The notes under the pieces: model-generated
Seen by the model: only the letters and a program-made list of their open reading frames with translations
Database searches by the model: none
What the model was told of the DNA's origin: nothing
IMG/VR virus record: IMGVR_UViG_3300028045_000042
Location: 1-37,090 of that record
Strand: one strand, 5' to 3'
Origin: a virus
Length of the DNA: 37,090 bases
In this document: piece after piece, positions 23,687-31,750 of the stretch
How positions within the stretch are numbered: position 1 is the first letter of the stretch
How the letters are laid out: the number at the start of each line of letters is the position of its first letter
Translations under genes and position numbers: made by a program

Positions 23687-24409
23687 TTAAGCTACTATAG
23701 CATTATATAAAGAAGTAACTATCCAGGATGCTAAATCATCATCCCACATAAGTTCAGCGTAATCTCCTAAGTCATTAAAGGTAACTGTAGTACCTCCTAC
23801 TAATGCGGAAGGAGTTACAATAGCTGTATCTCCTGCTGCTACTTCTTCTGTATATAATAATTTTAGTACTCTACCATCAGTAGCTGCGCCTAATGTAAAA
23901 GCAGCGCCAGTTATTAATGTAGTTATTTTAAAAGCACCATAATCTGGAGAAATAACTCCTGAAGATCCTGTTCCTCCGCCATAACCTACTCCTCCATTAA
24001 AAGCAACTGTTCCTAAGAAATTATGATTAACTCCCGCACTAAAGCTAACAATATTAGAAGTAGATGTCATAGTATTAACTCCTCCTACATAAAATTGTAA
24101 CACATCATCAGCAGAAGTAGACATATAAGTATCTCCATCTACATCAAAGATTAATTTCCCTGTTGCTAAAGCATCACTATTAAGATCTACATTAGTATCT
24201 TGTAATAATACACCATCAATAGTACATCCTACACCTGTAGTATATTCATTAATAATATCATAAAGACCTGTACCTGGAGTTCCTCCACCGTCAATAGTAT
24301 CTATAAAATCTACTAATTCATTGAATTGTTTGGAGTAGACTTTAAATCTACCGTCACCTATACTTGGTAGGTGGTTTCCATCATTTACTTTATATTTCTC
24401 TAAACTCAT
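23687..24409 (-). CDS. Fibre-like structural protein (240 aa)
   Basis: The protein has 240 residues. The first 50 are helical (FKVYSKQFNELVDFIDTID) and could be a trimer anchor, followed by a Gly-rich linker (GGGTPGTG). The rest is beta-rich with fibre-type blocks (DTYMSTSADDVLQFYVGG, then NHNFLGTVAFNGGVGYGGG). It ends in a C-terminal tip with VTFNDLGDYAELMWDDDLA and SWIVTSLYNAI, a closing pattern often seen in phage fibres and structural tips. It lies between the coiled-coil gene and the abundant structural gene. A head fibre is possible because it sits next to capsid genes. Confidence 0.65.
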   Translation of the reverse strand: MSLEKYKVNDGNHLPSIGDGRFKVYSKQFNELVDFIDTIDGGGTPGTGLYDIINEYTTGVGCTIDGVLLQDTNVDLNSDALATGKLIFDVDGDTYMSTSADDVLQFYVGGVNTMTSTSNIVSFSAGVNHNFLGTVAFNGGVGYGGGTGSSGVISPDYGAFKITTLITGAAFTLGAATDGRVLKLLYTEEVAAGDTAIVTPSALVGGTTVTFNDLGDYAELMWDDDLASWIVTSLYNAIVA

Positions 24410-24433
24410 TTTATTTGGTTTTTAATTAATAAT

Positions 24434-24670
24434 CTAATCCACAACCTCCATATTTTCCTCTACTATTGGTAATAACTGCTTAGAATCTCCTTTTTCTTCA
24501 TTAGTTAATTCTTTTATCCAATGGTTACATTCAATAATTCCACCTTCTATTCTATTTAAATTTGTCTTAGTTTCTTCTAAAGCATTTAAAAACTTATTTT
24601 GTAGTTCTTCTTGTTGCTTTTTTACTTGTAACAAATCTTCTTTTTTCTTATTTACTTTTTCTATATTCAT
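24434..24670 (-). CDS. Small coiled-coil protein (78 aa)
   Basis: The protein has 78 residues, almost all of them one amphipathic helix of Lys, Glu, Gln and Leu (KKKEDLLQVKKQQEELQNKF, then NALEETKTNLNRIEGGI) with an acidic end. It has one Cys at about 49. It starts 9 bases after the neck-protein gene and ends 24 bases before the fibre-like gene. A structural chaperone or a fibre linker would fit. No family was recognised. Confidence 0.6.
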   Translation of the reverse strand: MNIEKVNKKKEDLLQVKKQQEELQNKFLNALEETKTNLNRIEGGIIECNHWIKELTNEEKGDSKQLLPIVEENMEVVD

Positions 24671-24679
24671 AGTTAGTAA

Positions 24680-25402
24680 TTATTCTGCTGCTTTTTGTTC
24701 ATTTACTTTAAGTTGATATAATTGAGGATCTGTAATCCCTGTTGCAATTCTCACTGCTATATCAATAATTTCATCATGCACAGATGGATCAAGCTCACAA
24801 TCTATAGCATTTGTTATGCTCATTTCTCTAGGTATTTTCAAATACCGTACATAATATTTATCTATAGTATAATCTACACTAGTAATAATTTCATGCCTTA
24901 AATGATCATTATTTACTCCTTGTGTAAAATCCCTACTAAAATCTAACCGCCAAGCTACATCTTTACTAGGTTTTTTAAAAGGATTCTTTGCATTAATATT
25001 ATACTCATCATGAGTTACTGGCTTTACTCTAATCCTTGTATTATTAATACAAACATCAGTAGATTTTGCTAGTATATCCTCTCTAAGAGTATATAAAAAT
25101 CCTGTAGGTAAATCAAAGAACTCACCATTAGGAGATACCCCCTCTTGGTTAGAAAGATTATCATCCCCACCAGAGATTGTTACATCTCTAGTGAGTTCTG
25201 ATAAATCTTTTCTTCTTTTCTCAGTTTCTTCTACCCCTTCACCATATTGGTTTCCCTTATAGTTATAACGGTTTTTCACAAACTGAAGTTGTGCTTTATT
25301 TAAAAACGTAGTAATCTCAGAGTCTGTATACCCAGGTGCAGCAAGATTAGTAATCTTATCATATAAGACTAAAAATACTTCTTTCATTTGGGCAACATTC
25401 AT
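24680..25402 (-). CDS. Neck/tail ring protein, crAss-like conserved
   Basis: The protein has 240 residues. The N-terminus (MKEVFLVLYDKITNLAAPGY, then TDSEITTFLNKAQLQFVKNR) matches a conserved crAss-like structural family by memory: a helix, an APGYTD turn and a helix with FLNKAQ. A beta-rich centre with GEFFDLPTGFLYTLRED and RVKPVTHDEYN follows. The C-terminus has VDYTIDKYYVRYLKIPREM and a helix ending at DIAVRIATGI. It starts 2 bases after the preceding gene, so the two are co-translated. A ring at the portal side is inferred from family and place. Confidence 0.65.
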   Translation of the reverse strand: MNVAQMKEVFLVLYDKITNLAAPGYTDSEITTFLNKAQLQFVKNRYNYKGNQYGEGVEETEKRRKDLSELTRDVTISGGDDNLSNQEGVSPNGEFFDLPTGFLYTLREDILAKSTDVCINNTRIRVKPVTHDEYNINAKNPFKKPSKDVAWRLDFSRDFTQGVNNDHLRHEIITSVDYTIDKYYVRYLKIPREMSITNAIDCELDPSVHDEIIDIAVRIATGITDPQLYQLKVNEQKAAE

Positions 25403-25404
25403 GA

Positions 25405-26274
25405 CTACTTAGTGTTTTCTATTCTAGTTTTTATCCTAATAACTTCTTCACTATTAACTGGATCATCCATATAAGCAACTACTGCTTCAAGATTATTACC
25501 TATTGGTATATCTTCTGGAGTAGTAAAAAGCAATCCATTTCTTTTAATAGCTCTTGCTTTAAGAGCATTATTTATAAGAACTTTTTTATCATAATTAGGG
25601 TCTTTAGATAATTTTAAGAAAGTAGTAAGATCTGAATCTACTATTTTCTCTATCTCAGATATAAGAAATTTTTGTTTAGCATTAGGAGCAACTTGTTTTC
25701 CTCCTGGTTTCATAGTATAATAAATACTTAAGAAATCTTTCATCTTTTCTGGAGAATGATCAATCTTACCAAAAAACTTGTAAGCATCTTTCTTATTAGA
25801 AGCCGCTGTAACTCTTTCTTCATCATTATGACCTTCTTCAACAATAGCAAATTTATAAGTTCCCTTTTTAAATTTATCTTCTGCTGAAGGAGCTATAGTC
25901 TCTGTATTAGTTAAAAGTATTTTATAAGTTATATAATCTTTAGCATTATTTAAGTCTAAAGGCTTAACTTCATCTCTTAATTTAACACGAACATCTGTCC
26001 AATAATTATCATCTTTCTTATGAACATTCAAATCTCCTTTATTAAAGGCTAGACCTGAAGCATCACTTTCAAAGAACTCTCTTTCCTCTTCTGTTAGAGG
26101 GTCTACAAAAGAACCCGTTCCCGGATGTTCTTTTACAGTAAAATCCCAATAAGCTTGGTTATGTAGGAATGACGCTGCATGTCCATCTGGTAACCAACCA
26201 CCTTTTCTTCTAATTGGAACTACCATAACTTGTTTGTTTGGTAGTTGAAAAGCTTTTTTTATCTCTTTTTCCAT
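25405..26274 (-). CDS. Conserved capsid-adjacent structural protein (289 aa)
   Basis: A charged, soluble 289-residue protein. The N-terminus (KKAFQLPNKQVMVVPIRRKG, then WLPDGHAASFLHNQAY) resembles the uncharacterised protein encoded just after the major capsid gene in crAss-like phages. The rest alternates helix and strand, with PLTEEEREFFE, KDYITYKILLTNTETIAPS and SIYYTMKPGGKQVAPNAKQK. No enzyme motif is visible. It is the first gene after the capsid terminator, 80 bases from the capsid stop. A head-completion or capsid-binding role is inferred from position only. Confidence 0.65.
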   Translation of the reverse strand: MEKEIKKAFQLPNKQVMVVPIRRKGGWLPDGHAASFLHNQAYWDFTVKEHPGTGSFVDPLTEEEREFFESDASGLAFNKGDLNVHKKDDNYWTDVRVKLRDEVKPLDLNNAKDYITYKILLTNTETIAPSAEDKFKKGTYKFAIVEEGHNDEERVTAASNKKDAYKFFGKIDHSPEKMKDFLSIYYTMKPGGKQVAPNAKQKFLISEIEKIVDSDLTTFLKLSKDPNYDKKVLINNALKARAIKRNGLLFTTPEDIPIGNNLEAVVAYMDDPVNSEEVIRIKTRIENTK

Positions 26275-26311
26275 TTTCCTATTTTTAATTTATTTTATTC
26301 TTCTCCAAAAA

Positions 26312-26348
26312 TATTAAAAAAAGTACCGAAGTTTTACCTCCGGTACTT
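26312..26348 (-). terminator. Rho-independent terminator after the major capsid gene
   Basis: Read on the minus strand, the stem AAGTACCG / CGGTACTT is extended inward by a G-U pair and AG/CT, giving 11 pairs around a 6-base loop at 26321-26348. Seven Ts and AATATTTTT follow. It lies 7 bases after the capsid stop codon. It would cap capsid mRNA and reduce transcription of the genes that follow. Confidence 0.85.
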
Positions 26349-26354
26349 ATTATA

Positions 26355-27839
26355 TTATGCTAAGATACTAGGTATCAAAGTAGCAGTTCTTGATGGGTCC
26401 TTAACCATAGTACCACAAATAGTTGCTCTATGGGCAGTATAGCCATCAGTAGCATTACTCATGATATTTCTTTCTCCACTTCTAGAGAATGGGTGTCTAA
26501 GACCTGGCTCATATCCCCAGATATCTTCTTGACCTTTAACGTATACTTTACGGATATTTGGTTCTCCATCAGTAGTACCTACGTCAAGGATGTCATATCT
26601 GTAAGATTCAGCAACACCACCATCTGGGTGATATACTTTATTACGCTCTCTATCATCATATAGTGAATCAATAGATAAGTTTACTTGGATACCTTGAGGT
26701 CCCATGTACTCAATGAATTGTCCACCATATCCTAATGGTAATTTAACAGAAGACCCGTTAATACCTCCACCAGCTTTATACATTCTATCTTCGTTGTATA
26801 GTGGTGTGAATAATTGAGCATTATCTTGAACAGCTTTGTGGAACTGTACAGCCCCTCTTTCACCTGTTCTTAGTACAAACTCACGTCTATCTCCTGGAAG
26901 TTTACCTTCTGACAAATCTAAAAGAATGTCAATTAAGTAATCAATAGAGAAATTAGAGTAGAAAGATGTATTACTAGCTTCCATTTGTTGACGGATACCA
27001 GCACCTTGTTTCTTAATGTGTCCTGACTTACCAAAGTTTTTGTAAGTACCATCTGAAGCTTTGTTAGCTTTAGCATACATTAACAATCTATTTTTTTCCT
27101 GACGGAATTGATAGTCAAATTGGTAGTCTTCATACTGGGTCCATGTAGAGTGAGTATTACCTTTTTCATCTTTCCACATAGTGGCAAAAGGTCTGTCAAT
27201 CATATTTCCTGGAGCAGAATGCTGCATTCTAATCATTGTAAATGCATTACGCATTTTGAATGGAGAAACAAAGTTCACCAATCCACCTTTCTTAGAAAGA
27301 GTTTGTTCTACCAAAGACCAGTCTTTAGAGAATCTCTTACCTTGAGCAAGCTCATCAAAAGGAACAAATAAATCAGGGTCACCTGTAATAAGTTTACATC
27401 TATATACCCATGCACTTCCTTCAGGAGTAGGGTCAGCAATTACTTGCATAGAATAAACTTCATTTTTCTCACCAACAATCACATTCTCATCTGAGAACCA
27501 TTGCTCTGGGAATACTAATTCAAACTCCGAAAAGTTTTTTCCTGCTTCAGAAGTTCCGTCAACAGCAACTCCAGCAATTCTTGCTTCAGTTAAAGGTACG
27601 TTCTTCTTTGCACTTCCAATCAAGTCCCAAGTGTAGTCATCATCTGTGTCAAGAGTTAATGGACTAAACTGGCCTAAATAAGTGTCAAGATCTAAACCAA
27701 AATTTGTTTGGTATATTCTTGTCATCAATTTAGATGCAGATTGTGGGTTTGATTGATAGATAGCCCCCATATGGTTTTTGGTCGTAAGACCTGTCCAAGC
27801 TTGGGCTTCTGTCATTTGAAATGGACTAATTTGTGGCAT
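26355..27839 (-). CDS. Major capsid protein (HK97-fold, crAss-like)
   Basis: The protein has 494 residues, near the usual 490-510 of crAss-like capsid proteins. The N-terminus (SPFQMTEAQAWTGLTTKNHM, then QSASKLMTRIYQTNFGLDLD) and the blocks EMGxQGIQVN-like MGPQGIQVNLSIDSLYDDRE, AESYRYDILDVGT and PFSRSGERNIMSN fit that family by memory. The scaffold-like gene lies directly before it, a strong terminator follows 7 bases after the stop, and its codons use C at third positions more than most genes here. All are expected of the most abundant virion protein. No delta domain or protease is fused. The start ATG at 27839 is preceded by an A-rich leader without a Shine-Dalgarno site. Confidence 0.88.
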   Translation of the reverse strand: MPQISPFQMTEAQAWTGLTTKNHMGAIYQSNPQSASKLMTRIYQTNFGLDLDTYLGQFSPLTLDTDDDYTWDLIGSAKKNVPLTEARIAGVAVDGTSEAGKNFSEFELVFPEQWFSDENVIVGEKNEVYSMQVIADPTPEGSAWVYRCKLITGDPDLFVPFDELAQGKRFSKDWSLVEQTLSKKGGLVNFVSPFKMRNAFTMIRMQHSAPGNMIDRPFATMWKDEKGNTHSTWTQYEDYQFDYQFRQEKNRLLMYAKANKASDGTYKNFGKSGHIKKQGAGIRQQMEASNTSFYSNFSIDYLIDILLDLSEGKLPGDRREFVLRTGERGAVQFHKAVQDNAQLFTPLYNEDRMYKAGGGINGSSVKLPLGYGGQFIEYMGPQGIQVNLSIDSLYDDRERNKVYHPDGGVAESYRYDILDVGTTDGEPNIRKVYVKGQEDIWGYEPGLRHPFSRSGERNIMSNATDGYTAHRATICGTMVKDPSRTATLIPSILA

Positions 27840-27876
27840 TTTATTGTTATTTAATTGGGTTTATAATTTCTTTTTA

Positions 27877-29016
27877 TTATTTAAACATAGAGTTAATACT
27901 AGACATTAAATCTTCTTCAGCTCCATTTATACTAGGTATTTGTTTAGAACTACCTGTAGTTCTAGAAGGAGATGATTTAAGAGTCTTTGCTAATTCCTTA
28001 GTTGCAGAAGATTTAGCATTTTTATTTAATTTACTCCAATCAGTAAATCCTTTAGTAGTTTGGGCTAAATATGTTACTGCCATATCAAATTTTAAAGGGT
28101 CTTCTTCTCTTAAAGCCATTACATAAGGTATAGGTTGTCCTTGAGCATCTTTTCCTACTACTTGTGTCATGTTTGCAAATAAATCATTTTTAGCTTTTTG
28201 AGTTAAACTCATTCCAGGAATGACTTCTTCTGTATTACTAATAGTATCTTCTATGTATTTAATTCTTTCTGCATGTTGATGCTCAAATTGTTGTTGTTGT
28301 TGAGCATATTGTTGCTTAGTATATTCTTGTTGTTGTTTAAATAATACTTGCATCTCTCCTAACGCATCTTTAGATTCTTCTTGTAATTTACCTGAATCTT
28401 CATATGTATCTATTAAGCTTCTGATTTTCTCAGGCTTAAATCCTTTACTGTATAATAATTCTCCAACAAGTTTTTTCTGTAAGTCTGTATTTTCCTGTAA
28501 TTGATTTTCAGTAATTTTACTGTAATTCAATTCTTGAATTTTAGAATTTTTTAAAGCATCTAAAGGAACTCCTTGTGCAACAGCTTTAGCCATATCAATA
28601 AGTTCTGGTGGGAAACTATTAATAACTTGTTCTTGTACTATTAGTTTCTCTTGTCCCCATGCTTCTATTAAAGCTGCATAAGGATCTTCTGCTTTTTTTA
28701 ATTCATCAATATCCAAATTAGGAAGAAAGCCCTTTTCCTGAAGAAGAGAGGCAAATGGAGTAACAGGAGAAGAATCTTCTCCAGAATCCGGGCCTTTATC
28801 TACAGTTTCTTCTTGTGTGTCTATTACCTCTGCAGAATCTACTGCTTCAGGCTTTAGTTCAGGTGTTGTATCAGTTATTGGTACATCATCTTTTAAAGTT
28901 ACCGGCTCTCCTTCCGGTACTTCTGTAAAATTTCCCATAGCTTCAGAAAGGTCTATTTTTTCACTTCCTTCTGATAGTTGGTTAAAATCTACATTAAATA
29001 AATCATCATTTGCCAT
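27877..29016 (-). CDS. Scaffold-like protein before the major capsid gene
   Basis: An acidic 379-residue protein. The first 100 residues are disordered and Glu/Asp/Thr-rich. Residues about 200-260 form a coiled coil with a Gln run (FKQQQEYTKQQYAQQQQQF). The C-terminal third is helical (PYVMALREEDPLKFDMAVTY, QTTKGFTDWSKLNK) with a Lys/Ser-rich end and an acidic tail (INGAEEDLMSSINSMFK). The place between portal and capsid genes, helical content and acidic N-terminus fit a capsid scaffold. There is no sign of a protease triad. A promoter candidate lies just upstream. Confidence 0.7.
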   Translation of the reverse strand: MANDDLFNVDFNQLSEGSEKIDLSEAMGNFTEVPEGEPVTLKDDVPITDTTPELKPEAVDSAEVIDTQEETVDKGPDSGEDSSPVTPFASLLQEKGFLPNLDIDELKKAEDPYAALIEAWGQEKLIVQEQVINSFPPELIDMAKAVAQGVPLDALKNSKIQELNYSKITENQLQENTDLQKKLVGELLYSKGFKPEKIRSLIDTYEDSGKLQEESKDALGEMQVLFKQQQEYTKQQYAQQQQQFEHQHAERIKYIEDTISNTEEVIPGMSLTQKAKNDLFANMTQVVGKDAQGQPIPYVMALREEDPLKFDMAVTYLAQTTKGFTDWSKLNKNAKSSATKELAKTLKSSPSRTTGSSKQIPSINGAEEDLMSSINSMFK

Positions 29017-29037
29017 TTTTCTATTATTTATTAGTTA

Positions 29038-29069
29038 CAATATTAATTAATTACTCTCATTTCCCCAAA
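29038..29069 (-). promoter_or_regulatory. Bacteroidota-type promoter candidate before the scaffold/capsid genes
   Basis: On the minus strand, TTTG (29066-29069) and TAATATTG (29038-29045) are 20 bases apart. The Bacteroidota primary-sigma consensus is TTTG, 19-21 bases, TAnnTTTG, so this is 7 of 8 in the -7 box. The ATG lies 21 bases further on. AT-rich DNA gives chance matches, so it is only a candidate. Confidence 0.4.
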
Positions 29070-29117
29070 TTCTGTTACGTATTCTAATACAGAAAATTAG
29101 TTTGTAATAGCTAAAAC

Positions 29118-31661
29118 CTATTTTGAGGCTACTTTTGGCTTAGCTCTTATCTTTAGTTTCTCAGTACGTTCTTTAGATTTAAGTTCTTTAGCCTTACTTC
29201 TAAGCTCTTTATCCTTTAGATTCCTAGCTTCTTGCCTATCTCTTTCTTTACTGTTATTTTCAATACCTAGTTTTTGCCTTTCTATATTAAGTTTTTCTCT
29301 CTCTATCTCTGCTTTAAGAGCTAGTTCCTGACGTTTCATTCTTTCTATAGATTCAATTTTTTCTACTTCTACAACATCAGGCATACCATCGTTATCTAAA
29401 TCTTTAGATTGTTTTTCTATATCAAACATACCTTTCAACTGTTCCAGCTCCATATTTTGACTATGCTCTTTATCCATTTTAGTAAGTTCAAATTCTTGAG
29501 CATCTTTAGCCATTTGCATTTGTTGTTGCTGCATTGCTTGTTGTTGTTGTTGCTGTTGTTGCTGAGCTTGTTGGTCTCTTTGCATTTTTTCTTGCTCATA
29601 TCCTTCTAAGTTTCTTCTCATAGATGCTATAGATGGATTCATATATAAATCCATTAATTGAGAGAAATTAAGTTTATCTGATTGAAGACCTGCTTGTCCT
29701 AAAGATTTAAGAGTAGCTAACATCTCTTGGTCAGAAGAAGCGTCAGAGATTACAATACCGTAATCACTTTCATTAAATTGAGCACCATCAAGAGTCATTA
29801 AATTAGTAGACATATCATCTAGCATGTATTGAATTCTTTTATCTGATCTATTTCTATAAGCATATTTAGCAGTTTCTAATAGTGCTGCCATAGCTTGTTT
29901 TTTTACAGTATCATGTATACCAAACCATTTTTCAGTAATATGAGAAGATTGTGATACAGCTCTTTCTACATTACCTACTAACTCACGGTTTTCTATTTGT
30001 CCTTGTCTTTGCTCAGTTACTCCGGCTATTTTTCCTAATTGTGTTTCAATATACTGAAGCATCATAATATGTTGCTGAATATAATTACCTAAATCCATAT
30101 CAAAGACAGGTGAATTATTTTGCATCTGTCCTGCAAGTTTACCTTGTGCAGCTCCTTTTTTAGCTTCTTTAAAACTATCTTTAACTGCCCATCCATGAAT
30201 TTCTGCATAATACATCCATTGGTCTACATTCCATTTATCTGGAACTTGGGCAAGATCTAAACTACCTATTTTACCTTTAGCTTTAGCAAATGCTAATTCT
30301 GTTCTATACATAAAGACATTGTATAGGTATTGATAAGGCTTCATTCTATCCATCAAAGATTTAGCCTTAGATGAATTAATGTTATAAGCTAAGCCTATAT
30401 ACCCTGATCCACATTTAGATAAATTATTCATAGATCTAAATTGTACAGGCCTTGGTTGTATTTTTACATAAATATCTTCACCTATACGGGTACCTTCCCA
30501 CCATTCATTAATCCATATCCATTTTACTTCTTCTCCTAAATCTACTTTTGGTTTATAATCTTCAGGTACTATAGTTTCTAGTTTTTCTCCTGTTGTTTGG
30601 TCATAATAGATAAGTTCTCCAATTTTCTTTTGTGATCTCCATAATACTCTTGTTACACGTATATTACCTTCAGTATCCCAAAATTGCCCATAAGAATTAT
30701 TATGTCCAGGACTATCAGTATCTATAAGACCTTCCATAACCCATGATTGTTCTTTTTCTCCAATATTTATAAATCCGTCATTATTATTAGTAGATATACC
30801 TTCATCAATTTCTTTTATATGAGCATCTGTTAATACATCATAAAAATCATCTATTACCATACCTGGAGCAAAGTATCCATCCTCTACAATAATATCTGCA
30901 TCATCAATATAAGGAGATTCTCCAGAGCGTACTGTATGTAAATTAAGAGGATTAACACGTCTAAGAGTAGGTTCTCCTGCTATTATATCTGTACAATATA
31001 CTTCTTCTCCTGCAATAAGAGCATCTTCAAACCCTCTAGAAAATATTTCTTTTAAATCTAATGTTTTATATAAGTAATTTAAAGTATGAGTAGCCATACG
31101 CTCTCTCATATCTTGGAATTCATACTTTAAGTATTTTCCAAGATCTTGCATTTCTACTTGTATTTTTTGTTGAGATTCTTGTTGTGCAGCTTGTTTTTGT
31201 TGAGGGTCTTGTATTTGTTCTATTTTAACAAGGTCTTCTTGTTGTAGTTGCTGTATTTTACTTTCTACAAACTTTTTAATTTCTTCTTTTTTAGCTTCTT
31301 CTTTATCTCCAATAGCATCATCATTAACTACTCTTGCATGCCAATCAAATCTTCTTTTCCTTTCTTCTCCTACTAATAAATCAATTTTAGGATTAGCAAT
31401 AGGATAGTTTTGCATTGTTGCAGGAAAAGTAGCTTGTTTAATACCCATAGGGTTACAAACTCTTTCTAGATCTGTAGTATCTAAAATATCATTAGCTAGA
31501 TTATAATTTATTAATTTATTTTTATAGGATTCCCTAACTCCATTATAACGAAATATAGCCAGGTCTTCCCCTGCTTCTATACATTGTTTTCCCCATTTTT
31601 CTGTTTTCCTTCCTATAGACAATTTTTGAGGTGGAAAGTATAGTGTAGATTTATTTGGCAT
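29118..31661 (-). CDS. Portal protein (crAss-like)
   Basis: The protein has 847 residues. The N-terminal and central parts carry blocks remembered from crAss-like portals (GIKQATFPATMQNYPIANPK, IDLLVGEERKRRFDW, HTLNYLYKTLDLKEIFSRGF, then EEVYCTDIIAGEPTLRRVNP). Residues 125-170 are a Glu/Lys/Gln-rich coiled coil. After the stem and wing, residues about 690-735 have a Gln run. DLDNDGMPDVVE (754-765 region) is a calcium-loop-like motif, and the last 80 residues are a highly charged helix with a basic end (KLKIRAKPKVASK). The portal forms the DNA gate at one capsid vertex. The gene follows the terminase with an 89-base gap and precedes the scaffold. The long charged tail may reach into the capsid or bind scaffold. 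Confidence 0.88.
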   Translation of the reverse strand: MPNKSTLYFPPQKLSIGRKTEKWGKQCIEAGEDLAIFRYNGVRESYKNKLINYNLANDILDTTDLERVCNPMGIKQATFPATMQNYPIANPKIDLLVGEERKRRFDWHARVVNDDAIGDKEEAKKEEIKKFVESKIQQLQQEDLVKIEQIQDPQQKQAAQQESQQKIQVEMQDLGKYLKYEFQDMRERMATHTLNYLYKTLDLKEIFSRGFEDALIAGEEVYCTDIIAGEPTLRRVNPLNLHTVRSGESPYIDDADIIVEDGYFAPGMVIDDFYDVLTDAHIKEIDEGISTNNNDGFINIGEKEQSWVMEGLIDTDSPGHNNSYGQFWDTEGNIRVTRVLWRSQKKIGELIYYDQTTGEKLETIVPEDYKPKVDLGEEVKWIWINEWWEGTRIGEDIYVKIQPRPVQFRSMNNLSKCGSGYIGLAYNINSSKAKSLMDRMKPYQYLYNVFMYRTELAFAKAKGKIGSLDLAQVPDKWNVDQWMYYAEIHGWAVKDSFKEAKKGAAQGKLAGQMQNNSPVFDMDLGNYIQQHIMMLQYIETQLGKIAGVTEQRQGQIENRELVGNVERAVSQSSHITEKWFGIHDTVKKQAMAALLETAKYAYRNRSDKRIQYMLDDMSTNLMTLDGAQFNESDYGIVISDASSDQEMLATLKSLGQAGLQSDKLNFSQLMDLYMNPSIASMRRNLEGYEQEKMQRDQQAQQQQQQQQQAMQQQQMQMAKDAQEFELTKMDKEHSQNMELEQLKGMFDIEKQSKDLDNDGMPDVVEVEKIESIERMKRQELALKAEIEREKLNIERQKLGIENNSKERDRQEARNLKDKELRSKAKELKSKERTEKLKIRAKPKVASK
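29367..29402 (-). other. DxDxDGxPDxxE calcium-loop-like motif in the portal tail
   Basis: These bases encode D754-L-D-N-D-G-M-P-D-V-V-E765. The spacing matches the EF-hand or thrombospondin-type-3 calcium loop (DxDxDGxxDxxE). It lies between the Gln run and the charged C-terminal helix of the portal. Binding of calcium is inferred from the pattern only. Confidence 0.55.
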
Positions 31662-31750
31662 AACTTTTAGCTATTAGTCAATTTACAATAATAATTAATA
31701 TAAAGTACATTATCTCTTATCAGTTTTAGTATTATCTATTTGTATAGCTA

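Noticed and set aside
29510-29580. CAA/CAG-type triplet repeat as a microsatellite
   Set aside because: It is an in-frame Gln run in the portal tail with mixed CAA and CAG codons, so it is read as protein sequence and not as a separate repeat element.
31662-31750. Terminator or promoter in the 89-base gap between terminase and portal genes
   Set aside because: No hairpin followed by Ts and no TTTG with a properly spaced TAnnTTTG box was found; only short AGATAAT direct repeats.
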